NCBI RefSeq assembly: GCF_029937855.1
Contig: NZ_JAPYPC010000003.1
Coordinates: 140,167 to 204,166 of the forward strand
DNA length: 64,000 nt
Reading direction: 5' to 3'
DNA from: Christiangramia sp.
Lineage (GTDB): Bacteria > Bacteroidota > Bacteroidia > Flavobacteriales > Flavobacteriaceae
Part shown: positions 53,255 to 61,928 of the stretch, piece after piece
Layout of the letters: each line of letters starts with the position of its first letter
Numbering within the stretch: the stretch's first letter is position 1
The notes under the pieces: model-generated
The model's database searches: none
The model's input: the letters and a program-made list of their open reading frames with translations, nothing else
Told to the model about the DNA's origin: nothing
Program-made: the position numbers and the translations under genes

Positions 53255-55489
53255 ATGACAAAAATAAAAACCTCCATAAACCGACGTTCTTTTTTAAAAA
53301 GCACCGCATTGGCCGGTGGCGGTATAATGATCGGGTTCAACTGGTTACTTTATTCCAATTCTGAAAAAGTCTCTTCGGAACAAATTCCCGAAGATTGGTT
53401 TAAGCTGAATGCCTACCTGAAAATAGCCAAAGACGGAACGGTAACCATTCTGGCTCCCAATCCAGAATTTGGGCAGAATGTAAAGACATCTATGCCTATG
53501 ATTATTGCAGATGAGCTGGACATAGATTGGAGCAATGTGGTTGTGGAACAAGCTCCATTTAATACCGATTTATACACAAGACAATTCGCCGGCGGGAGCC
53601 AGTCTATCCGCCAGGGATGGAATGCTTTAAGAATGGCCGGCGCTACAGCTCGCCAAATGCTTATAAATGCCGCGGCCCAGTCATGGAAGATTCCTGCTTC
53701 TGAAATCACTACAGAAGCTGGTATTTTAAAACATTCCAGTGGCAAAACTGCAACTTACGGTGAAATGGCCGGTGCTGCATCTAAAATGGAAGTTCCGGAA
53801 ACCATAGACCTGAAAAAAGTTGAAAATTTCAGCATTATCAGCACCTCAAAAAAAAATGTGGAACTTCCCGCGCTTGTGAGCGGAAAACCCTTATTCGGAC
53901 TGGATTATAAAGTGGAAGGAATGAAATACGCCACAATCGCGCATCCACCCGCGTTCGGATTAAAATTAAAGTCAATAGATGATAGCAAGGCCAGAAACAT
54001 GCCCGGAGTAACCGATATTTTCACAATTGATGTTTATAATGAAGGTTACGAATTAAATATTTTTGATACTGTTACTTACAATAAACTTGCAGTGGTCGTT
54101 GGCGACAGTACGTGGCAGGTAATGCAGGCTAAAAAAGCACTCGACCTCGAATGGGAAGCTTTTGAAGGCTATACTGAGAAAATGAATGTCTTCGGAAATA
54201 AATCTGAAAGAATTGTTCCTCCAGGCCTGGAAAACACTGAAGAACATTGGAGGAAAATGGAAGAACGTTCCAAAGAACCCGGAACCCTTAAACGAAAAGA
54301 CGGCGACCCTGAAACTGCTTTTAAAAATGCCTCCAAAGTAATTGAAAGCACCTATACCGCTCCATTCCTGGCTCATAATGCCATGGAACCCATCAATTTC
54401 TTTGCTGATGTAACCGAAGATAAAGCAATTCTCGCAGGCCCACTTCAGGCACCCCAATTCACCGAGCAAACGGTAGCCGCAAGATTGGGAATAGATAAAG
54501 AAAATATTGAGATCATCATGACGCGTATGGGCGGTGGTTTTGGCAGGAGGGCATATTCTCACGAACTTTTAGAGGCAGCAATAATTTCACAAAAGATCAA
54601 AAGTCCGGTAAAGCTTTTCTATTCTCGAGAAGCCGATATGACCTACGGAATATATCGCCCTGCCTATCATTTAAAATTTCGTGCAGCACTGGATAAAAAT
54701 AATAATCTTACCGCCTACCACATAAAAGGAGGTGGAATTCCTGAAAGTCCCATACACGAAAATAGATTTCCCGCCGGAGCAGTAGACAATTACCTGGCTG
54801 AAGCCTGGGAATTAGATTCCAATATTACTATTGGAGCATTTAGAGCACCAAGATCAAATTTTATGGGGGCATCTGAGCAGGCTTTTTTAGATGAAGTGGC
54901 TATTGCCGCCGGAAAGGATCCTATCGACTTCAGGATAGAACTTTTTGAAAAAGCCAAAAATAATCCGGTAGGAAAAGACAATGATTATGATGCAGAACGA
55001 TATATGGGAGTCCTAAAATTAGTAAGACAAAAATCTCATTGGGATTCGCCACAAATAAATGTTCACAGGGGCGTAGCTGCTTATTATTGTCATAATTCTT
55101 ATGTAGCCCACGTGGTAGACCTGAAAATAGAAAATGGAAAACCTGTTTTCGATAAGATCTATAGCGCAGTAGATTGCGGAATTGTTATCAATAAAGATGC
55201 AGCAAAAAATATGATCGAAGGAGCGATTACCGATGGTTTAGGGAATGTAATGTTTGGCAAATTAACTTTTAAAGAAGGGGTTCCCCAAAGCAGTAATTTT
55301 CATAATTATAAAATGATAAGGATTGATGAGGCTCCGAAAGACATGGAAATACATTTTGTAGAAAATGGCGAAGATCCCACCGGATTGGGTGAACCACCAT
55401 TCCCGCCAATTTTTGCGGCATTTACCAATGCTTATTCAAGAGCTAAGAATAAAAGATTTTATCATCATCCAATTCTGGAAGAAGTTTAA
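53255..55489 (+). CDS. Second molybdopterin-binding hydroxylase subunit (IorB2)
   Basis: A 744-residue paralogue of IorB1 with the same layout: Tat-like signal (NRRSFLKSTALAGGGIMIG), Moco-binding RMGGGFGRRAYSHELLEA, and catalytic Glu in TGLGEPPFPP near the end. The start at 53255 gives the Tat N-terminus. Compared with IorB1 the middle (about residues 300-345) is reworked. It is on the plus strand, divergent from the first pair, and its 2Fe-2S partner is encoded on the opposite strand 1.1 kb further on (iorA2). Confidence 0.9.
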   Translation: MTKIKTSINRRSFLKSTALAGGGIMIGFNWLLYSNSEKVSSEQIPEDWFKLNAYLKIAKDGTVTILAPNPEFGQNVKTSMPMIIADELDIDWSNVVVEQAPFNTDLYTRQFAGGSQSIRQGWNALRMAGATARQMLINAAAQSWKIPASEITTEAGILKHSSGKTATYGEMAGAASKMEVPETIDLKKVENFSIISTSKKNVELPALVSGKPLFGLDYKVEGMKYATIAHPPAFGLKLKSIDDSKARNMPGVTDIFTIDVYNEGYELNIFDTVTYNKLAVVVGDSTWQVMQAKKALDLEWEAFEGYTEKMNVFGNKSERIVPPGLENTEEHWRKMEERSKEPGTLKRKDGDPETAFKNASKVIESTYTAPFLAHNAMEPINFFADVTEDKAILAGPLQAPQFTEQTVAARLGIDKENIEIIMTRMGGGFGRRAYSHELLEAAIISQKIKSPVKLFYSREADMTYGIYRPAYHLKFRAALDKNNNLTAYHIKGGGIPESPIHENRFPAGAVDNYLAEAWELDSNITIGAFRAPRSNFMGASEQAFLDEVAIAAGKDPIDFRIELFEKAKNNPVGKDNDYDAERYMGVLKLVRQKSHWDSPQINVHRGVAAYYCHNSYVAHVVDLKIENGKPVFDKIYSAVDCGIVINKDAAKNMIEGAITDGLGNVMFGKLTFKEGVPQSSNFHNYKMIRIDEAPKDMEIHFVENGEDPTGLGEPPFPPIFAAFTNAYSRAKNKRFYHHPILEEV

Positions 55490-55904
55490 AAACTATTTTT
55501 CGTCATACCGGATTTTAGCTTTCCAATGCTGGAAAAGAACTTTCTGAAACGATTCTAAAACAGACTTTTTTAAGGACAAATAAATCAGTGGCCACTAATG
55601 CACTAATAATTCTATTTAAAGTGACTAAAAATTCGTGAATTCATGGCAGACTATTTTAATAATATTGAAAAGTTGAGACAATAAATGGATTAGATAACTT
55701 CCTCCTACTTCGCTGCCCTATTCAACTAGATATTTCCTCACTGACTTCAGACTAATCAAAAAAAATATAGCTATCGCATCAGGCAGAAATTGTTTTAGCT
55801 TCTCTCCCGGGGATAAATTTACTGGCCACTAATGCACTCATATTCTTATGGAAACGGACTCACGTATTTTAAATAATTATATACAAAGAATTCCTGAATT
55901 AAAA
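55490..55904. repeat. Intergenic region with two TGGCCACTAATGCACT repeats
   Basis: No gene. A 16-bp direct repeat TGGCCACTAATGCACT occurs at 55589-55604 and 55823-55838, each followed by AT-rich sequence, near an ATTCGTGAATTCATGG tract at 55631-55646. This resembles the chromosomal GGCCAC/GAATTC-type repeats known in Bacteroidota. Confidence 0.6.
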
Positions 55905-56549
55905 TCATTCAGAATCAGCAGGAGCATAAGCACCATTCTCCAGCCAGGTAAGCCAGGCTTCTTTCCATTCCTCATGGGAATATGGTGGTAAGGAAAGTCC
56001 TTCAGCAGGATTCCAACCGGCTTTTACCAGTGTATCCTCAGCATGCTCTATAAGATCTTCAATAGATTTATTTCCGTTCTTAGACTTATCAACCAGTTGT
56101 TTGGCCAGTTCTGAAGCTGATCTTCCTTGAAATACCATTTTCATATCTGCCGGCGGCAGGTGCCATTCCGGATTTCCCGGTGGCGCATGTTTCCCGGGGG
56201 TATTAGTATTCTGGTGGCAATTTGCACATTTCATGGCATACAGTCCTTTTCCATCCTTCCCTCTTCTTGGTTTCATAGAGTGAACATGACTATCATCACC
56301 CTGTAAAGGTATATCTCCGGCCGGATGACAATTCATACACCTTGGGTGCATCAAGACTTCATATACTTTTTTAAAGGCCTGGACGGAAGCAAGACTGTCG
56401 TTTTCCTGTTGCGGAATTTTCACATATTCAGCTTTACTAAATTGCTTCCCGGTCATTCCCATGCTAACAGCAACAATGGTAAGAATAAATAAAACACCCG
56501 CAAATTTTCTATTCTTATGAAGATGCAATAATTGCTTCCTGTTTTTCAT
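55905..56549 (-). CDS. Exported di-heme c-type cytochrome
   Basis: A 214-residue protein with an N-terminal membrane/signal segment (about 17-33, FAGVLFILTIVAVSMGMTG) and two heme c motifs, CMNCH (71-75) and CANCH (108-112). Methionines are present in the C-terminal half as possible axial ligands (for example MKMVFQG). It would carry electrons in the periplasm. It is 31 bp downstream of iorA2 on the same strand, so a role as electron acceptor for the hydroxylase is likely. This is inferred from neighbourhood. Confidence 0.85.
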   Translation of the reverse strand: MKNRKQLLHLHKNRKFAGVLFILTIVAVSMGMTGKQFSKAEYVKIPQQENDSLASVQAFKKVYEVLMHPRCMNCHPAGDIPLQGDDSHVHSMKPRRGKDGKGLYAMKCANCHQNTNTPGKHAPPGNPEWHLPPADMKMVFQGRSASELAKQLVDKSKNGNKSIEDLIEHAEDTLVKAGWNPAEGLSLPPYSHEEWKEAWLTWLENGAYAPADSE

Positions 56550-56580
56550 GTATTAAAGAGTTTAAAGAATGATTAAAAAT

Positions 56581-57045
56581 TTAGGAGTTGCTTTTATTAA
56601 TCTCAGCGGCGAGATGAATCGCTTTTCGGATTCTGGAATAAGTACCGCAGCGACAAATATTACCGGACATTGAAATATCTATATCTTCATCGGATGGATT
56701 TGGGTTTTCCCTCAACAGCACAGCTGCCGACATGATCTGACCACTATGGCAATACCCACATTGAGGAACATCTACCTCCATCCAGGCCTGTTGGATGGGA
56801 TGATCATTATTTTCAGCTAAACCTTCAATAGTGACTATTTTTTTTCCTTCCGCCCGTTTAACTTTAGTTACACAGGAACGAGCAGCCTCTCCATCCAGGT
56901 GCACTACACAGGCACCGCATTGGGCCACACCACAACCGTATTTGGTCCCCACAAGGTCCAAATGGTCTCTTAAAACCCAAAGTAGGGGAGTATTAGGATC
57001 TACATCAACTTCTATTAGCTTATTATTTACATTAAGTGAGACCAT
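56581..57045 (-). CDS. Second 2Fe-2S hydroxylase subunit (IorA2)
   Basis: A 154-residue paralogue of IorA1 with the same clusters: [18 protein letters not shown] with a further Cys, then CGYCHSGQ and NICRCGTY. The gene is on the minus strand and precedes the cytochrome c gene; its presumed Moco partner IorB2 is on the plus strand. The lengths of the two IorA proteins are identical, suggesting duplication of the whole system. Confidence 0.93.
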   Translation of the reverse strand: MVSLNVNNKLIEVDVDPNTPLLWVLRDHLDLVGTKYGCGVAQCGACVVHLDGEAARSCVTKVKRAEGKKIVTIEGLAENNDHPIQQAWMEVDVPQCGYCHSGQIMSAAVLLRENPNPSDEDIDISMSGNICRCGTYSRIRKAIHLAAEINKSNS

Positions 57046-57133
57046 TCTTTATTAATTTTGAGCGTTTTACTAAAAATAAGAAAATTTTCTAAGGTGTTTT
57101 TATAGTTCAAGATTGAATTTCAATTAAAGCCAT

Positions 57134-58264
57134 CTATTCCCTGTACTGTTCATCTGTCACCGCATCCATCCATTCGGTGGCGCCATCAACACGGCTGGTT
57201 ATAGCAATCTGGACAAATTCTTCATTCGGACTGGCCCCATGCCAGTGCGGAATATCTGCCGGACATTTTACTACATCCCCTTTTTTAAGAATCCTTTTTG
57301 AACCTCCCTTTTCCTGGTAATAGCCTACTCCGGAAAGCGCTAAAATGATCTGTCCGTTAGGATGCTGGTGCCAGTAAGTCCTGGCGCCTGGTTCAAATGT
57401 GACCACGCCCGCGGCGTTCCGGTTAACCTCATCGGCGGTGACCAGGAAGTTTAACCAGGCCGTACCTGTAAATACCGGTGCATCTATCTTTTCACCCTTG
57501 GCAAATATCTTTTTCTTATCATAATCTGCTGCATCAGTTTCAGAATCTTGCGGCACTCCGGAAATCAAAGTGGCAACAAGTTCCCTTCCTTCCAGGGCCG
57601 ATTCCTGGTCAATTTCGGTGTCGATATAATCCAGGATCTGAAGAATTTGGGTTTCTGTCACTCCCAGTCGCATTCCAATTCCTATATGCCCCCTCAGCAT
57701 CGGCGCCAGATTACCCATGGTGATCAAGGCACTTATCGTGGCAATTTCCCTTTCCTTAAAAGATAATACGCCTCTTTTAAAAATATCGGCGAAAAGATGC
57801 TCCTTTAGAAATACTTCTATTATGGGAACAGTTTCTGCATAACCTGCATTTGGCCGGTCTTCCACTCCGGTTAATTCCGCCAGGACTTCCTTCCCTATTT
57901 CATATTTATCACCCTCTGTCAAATCTTTCGGTTCTTCCCCAATCTCATCTTCGATTCCGCGCTCCTTTCTGTTTTCAAGCACATCGGTTAGAGTATTGAT
58001 CGCCATTAAGCTACGGGGAAAACCGCAATAAGCGTACAGATGTACCAGTTCTTCCTTGATCTTGTTTATAGAAAGTCCGTTATCGAGCCCTTCATGTAAA
58101 GCATCACTTAAAGTTTCCAGATCCCCTTTCGCAGTCGCCGCCGAAATTTTGGCGATGCTATAATCTGTAGGGCTTAATTTTTTTGAATCGTTTTGAGCGG
58201 AAATTGAACCTGTCGCCAGGATCATCAAAGCGATTAGAATCTTGGTTATTACTTGTTTTCTCAT
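57134..58264 (-). CDS. Carboxymuconolactone decarboxylase-cupin fusion, exported
   Basis: A 376-residue protein with a signal peptide (about 1-23). Two carboxymuconolactone-decarboxylase/AhpD-like segments follow (about 35-120 with VHLYAYCGFPRSLMAINTL; about 150-235 with HIGIGMRLGVTETQILQIL), then a cupin domain (about 265-375) with metal-binding His/Glu (YWHQHPNGQIILALSG and DIPHWHGASP). The AhpD CxxC is absent. The cupin is related to that of the cupin-NTF2 fusion at 61929-62783. The substrate is unknown. Confidence 0.85.
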   Translation of the reverse strand: MRKQVITKILIALMILATGSISAQNDSKKLSPTDYSIAKISAATAKGDLETLSDALHEGLDNGLSINKIKEELVHLYAYCGFPRSLMAINTLTDVLENRKERGIEDEIGEEPKDLTEGDKYEIGKEVLAELTGVEDRPNAGYAETVPIIEVFLKEHLFADIFKRGVLSFKEREIATISALITMGNLAPMLRGHIGIGMRLGVTETQILQILDYIDTEIDQESALEGRELVATLISGVPQDSETDAADYDKKKIFAKGEKIDAPVFTGTAWLNFLVTADEVNRNAAGVVTFEPGARTYWHQHPNGQIILALSGVGYYQEKGGSKRILKKGDVVKCPADIPHWHGASPNEEFVQIAITSRVDGATEWMDAVTDEQYRE

Positions 58265-58694
58265 AATTTTATATTTTTTAGATTATGAATTTAAGCTCCA
58301 TGAAAAGGTTTTGTCACCCTGAGCGCAGTCGAAGGGTCAGCAAAAACATCTCGACTGAGCCTGTCTAGCATAAGGAAGGTTTGATGGGATAAATAATATT
58401 TTTCTATTAAATTAATTACTCAAAAAGCTCATTTTCTTTTTTGCATCGCCCAAAAAAGAAACAAAAAAGTCTAGGCTTACGAAACTTTATCTAAATTTAT
58501 TGTTCAATTCCTAAATTTTAGGAACTCGCTAGTAAATACAACTAAAATTGAAAAATTCGTTTAGCTCAAACAGCCTAAAATTTTATGGGATTTTCACTTC
58601 AAATTTTACGATAAACTTTCGATAGGCCAATTTAAAAAGCTCTTCCGCTGAAATATCATTTCTCTTATTGTAATGATCATGTAGCTTAAAGCTA
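58265..58694. repeat. Intergenic region with repeat copies (palindrome copy 2 and dispersed repeat copy B)
   Basis: No gene. The palindromic GAGCGCAGTCGA (58321-58332) / TCGACTGAGC (58351-58360) matches the repeat at 45070-45125. The segment 58431-58645 matches the repeat at 44319-44515, with the 29-bp identical core at 58470-58498. Confidence 0.7.
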
Positions 58695-59312
58695 TTATTT
58701 CAAAACGCCAATTTCCTGTAACCACTCTTCAACCAGTTCCTCAACCTTTTCTTCCCTATCACCTTTAATGGCGAGAAAAATACTCTCTTTTTCATGGCCT
58801 CCTTTTACGGAAAATTCTTCGAGAATATTAGACCTTGGACTCAATTCTCTAATTTGCCTAATGCTGCTGCCTAAACCATAGCCGGCATTGGTATTGAAGG
58901 GAATTAGAGTTTTGCTTTCCAGATCGTTTTCAGCTAAAAAAGTTTTCATCGGCGGGGGCAGCTGCATATCCCAGGTTGGAAAGCCGATAAACACCATATC
59001 ATAATCTTCCAGATTTTCAATTTTCGTTCTCAAAGGCGGCAGAAATCCTTGCTCGTTCTCCTGATCTACCTGGGCAACTATTTCCTGATAATTCTCTGGA
59101 TAGCGATTTTCTTTTTCCAGGGCTACCAGTTTTCCACCGACTTTCTGCTGAATGATCTCTGCAACCGCTTTGGTATTGTTTGTACGCGAGAGATAAACGA
59201 TTAGGATATTTTCGGAATCCCGGGATAAATTTTCCCTGTTTTCTGCCTTATCCTTTTTGCCCGGATTGCAAGCCAGAATCAACATTAGAAATATCAGATT
59301 TTTCAGCATCAT
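58695..59312 (-). CDS. Flavodoxin-like lipoprotein
   Basis: A 205-residue protein with a lipoprotein signal (LMLILACNPG, Cys near residue 15) and a flavodoxin fold. The FMN phosphate loop is IVYLSRTNNTKAVAEI. MVFIGFPTWDMQLPPP and PFNTNAGYGLGSS complete the flavin site. Exported flavodoxin-like proteins can reduce quinones or other small molecules. It lies upstream of no other gene but within 20 bp of the ABM gene, so the two may be co-transcribed. Confidence 0.87.
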   Translation of the reverse strand: MMLKNLIFLMLILACNPGKKDKAENRENLSRDSENILIVYLSRTNNTKAVAEIIQQKVGGKLVALEKENRYPENYQEIVAQVDQENEQGFLPPLRTKIENLEDYDMVFIGFPTWDMQLPPPMKTFLAENDLESKTLIPFNTNAGYGLGSSIRQIRELSPRSNILEEFSVKGGHEKESIFLAIKGDREEKVEELVEEWLQEIGVLK

Positions 59313-59327
59313 TTTTCCATTTTAAGT

Positions 59328-59759
59328 TTATTCCTCAATTTTTTGGAAAATCATCGACATGCTTTCCTTATCTATTGCCTGCATATCAATTAATTTTAGA
59401 GATTTGACCATTTTCAGCGTTGTTTCTTTATAGTGTTTAAAATGCGATGTTTGAAGATGGGATTCATAAGCCTCTTTGCTGGCATAGATTTCCAGGATCC
59501 TTATTTCAGTTGGATTTTCTTTTTGAAACATCGGAAAAATGGAAATAACTCCTGGCTCCAAACGCACCGAGGCCGCAGATTCTTCCTTTAAGATAGTAAT
59601 ATATTCATCGAGCCGGGAAGGATAAACCTCAATTTCTGAAAGCCTGAACATCATTGTATCAGGATCAGAATTAGCATTTTCACCATTTCTTTGCTGGCCA
59701 AGAGCATAGGAAGTGATAGCCAAAAAAAGAAAACACCATAGCAATTTATTTAGTTTCAT
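59328..59759 (-). CDS. Exported ABM-family monooxygenase-like protein
   Basis: A 143-residue protein with a signal peptide (about 1-21, TSYALGQQ) and an antibiotic-biosynthesis-monooxygenase (ABM) dimeric alpha+beta-barrel domain (EIEVYPSRLDEYITILKEE, PGVISIFPMFQKENPTEI, HLQTSHFKHYKETTLKMVKS). Relatives act as cofactor-free quinol monooxygenases. Located between the flavodoxin-like and carboxylesterase genes, on the same strand. Confidence 0.82.
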   Translation of the reverse strand: MKLNKLLWCFLFLAITSYALGQQRNGENANSDPDTMMFRLSEIEVYPSRLDEYITILKEESAASVRLEPGVISIFPMFQKENPTEIRILEIYASKEAYESHLQTSHFKHYKETTLKMVKSLKLIDMQAIDKESMSMIFQKIEE

Positions 59760-59779
59760 ATTTTTTCACCTTAATTATT

Positions 59780-61405
59780 CTATTGCATTTCTTTTGACAT
59801 TACGGCTTTTTCAATCACATCCAGCCTTACTTCTTTGGGATCTGGTATTCCCACAGCCGACGCATCATTTTTGAATTCAATGATATTATTAATTTCAGGA
59901 CTGTAAACCGGCCATTTCGGTAGCCCTTCAGCATTTGGATCACCCGTTTTAGCGAAATTAGCCCAGTAGGTGTTCATCAATTTCGCGACTTTTTCATCTT
60001 TGGCCGTTACGGTGTCAATGCTACGACGGGCATCAAGATTATTAAATACATAAGGAATTTCTGAAGCGTGCGAAGCACCGTAGCGCATTCTCTCCTGCAT
60101 CACCTTCGGTACGTAAGAAAACAAATAAATATAGGCAGGCGTATCTTTTTCAGCATAGGCCCTGGCGGTAAATCTGGCTGGCTCAGCCCAAACCTTATCG
60201 GTATTGACCATCGTGAGAATTTCTTCCAGTTCCTTATTTCCATTTGGATCATAAGCTTTTTTCGCCTCCTTCTTAAATTTTCCGAAGAGGTTAAAAAGTG
60301 CTTCTTTAGATTCTGCATTTACAAATCCGCCCGGAACTTCAGCGCTATTAGATCCAATGATAATGGGAACGGCTGCCATATTTCCTTTTTTATATGCCGA
60401 TTCTGCCGTTTCCACCACCAGGCTGCCATCCAGGATAGGCCCGGAATAAATTGGCGCACCTCCCGGGCCATCAGTTTCCTGGCCACCATCAACAATCTCC
60501 GCGACACTCAGGGCACGCAGGGCGGCTAGTGCCTTTGCATTTGTACCCTCAATATTATGCTTTCTGGCAAAATTTACTCCAATAGTTTCTGCTGAAACCG
60601 GGTAGTATCGATCAGCATTCTCCTCAGTTATAGGCCTTCCGGTAAGCACCCCATCCCGACCGCCTCCCGACTGTATGATCGCTTTATGAAAAAGGCCCTT
60701 AGCCAAGGGAATCGTTAAGAGGGAATGTACCGACACCCCGCCTGCAGATTCACCAAAAATGGTCACATTATCCGGGTCTCCGCCAAATGCTGAAATGTTA
60801 TTTTTTACCCATTTTAGAGCCATGATCTGATCCATATAGGCATAACTGCCTTTATGTTCTTCAGGATGTTCTTGACTCAATGCCGGGAAGGCAAAATGTC
60901 CAAGCCGGCCCAGGCGATAATTAAAGGTCACCAGGATCACATCTTTTTTAGTAAATTCTTCCCCGGAGACTTCCGGACCTGAACCACTGCCAAAAACAAA
61001 TGCTCCTCCATGTATCCAAACCATCACGGGTAAAGCTGATTCTGCTGTAGCGTGCGATGGTTTCCATATATTTAAGAAAAGACAGTCTTCGGAGGAACTA
61101 GCGCTAATTGTACCCGGTTCTCCGCCCCAACCAAACTGGGCACAATCAGCGCCAAATTTGGTAGCATCAAGTTCTCCTTCCCATTTTGCTGCAGGTTGTG
61201 TTTCCCGCCACCGCAGGTCTCCTACCGGGGCAGCAGCATAGGGAATGCCTTTAAAGCTGGCAACTTTCCCATCACTTAATCCGCGGACTAATCCATGCTT
61301 TGTTTGTACACGAGCATCATCTGTAGCTGCATCCCCGGCAGCCTCTTTCTGTCCGCATGCCGTAAGGCTTAAAAACAGGACTAAAAGCGAAATAATTTTT
61401 TGCAT
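59780..61405 (-). CDS. Carboxylesterase (type B), lipoprotein
   Basis: A 541-residue alpha/beta-hydrolase of the carboxylesterase/cholinesterase family. Lipoprotein signal LFLSLTACGQKE. The catalytic Ser is in TIFGESAGGVSVHSL, the oxyanion GG in WIHGGAFVFGSG, and the catalytic His in YGASHASEIPYVF. It would hydrolyse carboxyl esters at the cell envelope. It is 20 bp upstream of the ABM gene, suggesting an operon. Confidence 0.92.
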   Translation of the reverse strand: MQKIISLLVLFLSLTACGQKEAAGDAATDDARVQTKHGLVRGLSDGKVASFKGIPYAAAPVGDLRWRETQPAAKWEGELDATKFGADCAQFGWGGEPGTISASSSEDCLFLNIWKPSHATAESALPVMVWIHGGAFVFGSGSGPEVSGEEFTKKDVILVTFNYRLGRLGHFAFPALSQEHPEEHKGSYAYMDQIMALKWVKNNISAFGGDPDNVTIFGESAGGVSVHSLLTIPLAKGLFHKAIIQSGGGRDGVLTGRPITEENADRYYPVSAETIGVNFARKHNIEGTNAKALAALRALSVAEIVDGGQETDGPGGAPIYSGPILDGSLVVETAESAYKKGNMAAVPIIIGSNSAEVPGGFVNAESKEALFNLFGKFKKEAKKAYDPNGNKELEEILTMVNTDKVWAEPARFTARAYAEKDTPAYIYLFSYVPKVMQERMRYGASHASEIPYVFNNLDARRSIDTVTAKDEKVAKLMNTYWANFAKTGDPNAEGLPKWPVYSPEINNIIEFKNDASAVGIPDPKEVRLDVIEKAVMSKEMQ

Positions 61406-61451
61406 TTGAAAGCTTTAATATTAAACCTGATATCTACAGGAAACTATTTCT

Positions 61452-61907
61452 CTAATCCCTGCTCATTAACTTTGAAAATGTAAGGTCTGCCAGTTTCCAG
61501 TTCTCATTTTCCTTTACATAAACTTCGGTAACCATAAAGGGATTGGATACTTCATTGCCACCTACAACCGCCAGCAGAGTAATCCGGTTCCAGAGAATGG
61601 CAGTATTCTCATTCAGAACCTCTACCATCACTTCATGGATATCGGCGTTCTTATAATGAATACCACCACTCCTTATGATCTCAACTTCCCGGTCTTTTCC
61701 CCAGGTACCGCCCATATGCACGAATTTTGCCTTATCATGAAAGAGATCCGCCAGTTTATCGGCTTCCTTATCGGCCATCCACTGCCATTTCTTTTCTGAA
61801 AGTTCAGTTATTTCCTGTTCTGTTGCTGAATCCTGAGCGAAAGCCGGTGCGCTGATAAAGACCAGTAATATTCCGGCAATGAATGTTTTTATCTTAACTG
61901 TTTTCAT
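61452..61907 (-). CDS. Exported NTF2/SnoaL-like protein
   Basis: A 151-residue protein with a signal peptide (about 1-24, APAFAQDS) and a DUF4440/SnoaL-like NTF2 fold (EKKWQWMADKEADKLADLFH, KFVHMGGTWGKDREVEII, AILWNRITL). The domain may bind or isomerise a small molecule. It is closely similar to the C-terminal domain of the next gene's product, so one derives from the other by duplication. Confidence 0.85.
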   Translation of the reverse strand: MKTVKIKTFIAGILLVFISAPAFAQDSATEQEITELSEKKWQWMADKEADKLADLFHDKAKFVHMGGTWGKDREVEIIRSGGIHYKNADIHEVMVEVLNENTAILWNRITLLAVVGGNEVSNPFMVTEVYVKENENWKLADLTFSKLMSRD

Positions 61908-61928
61908 GATTTCGTTTTTTAGAAAAAA

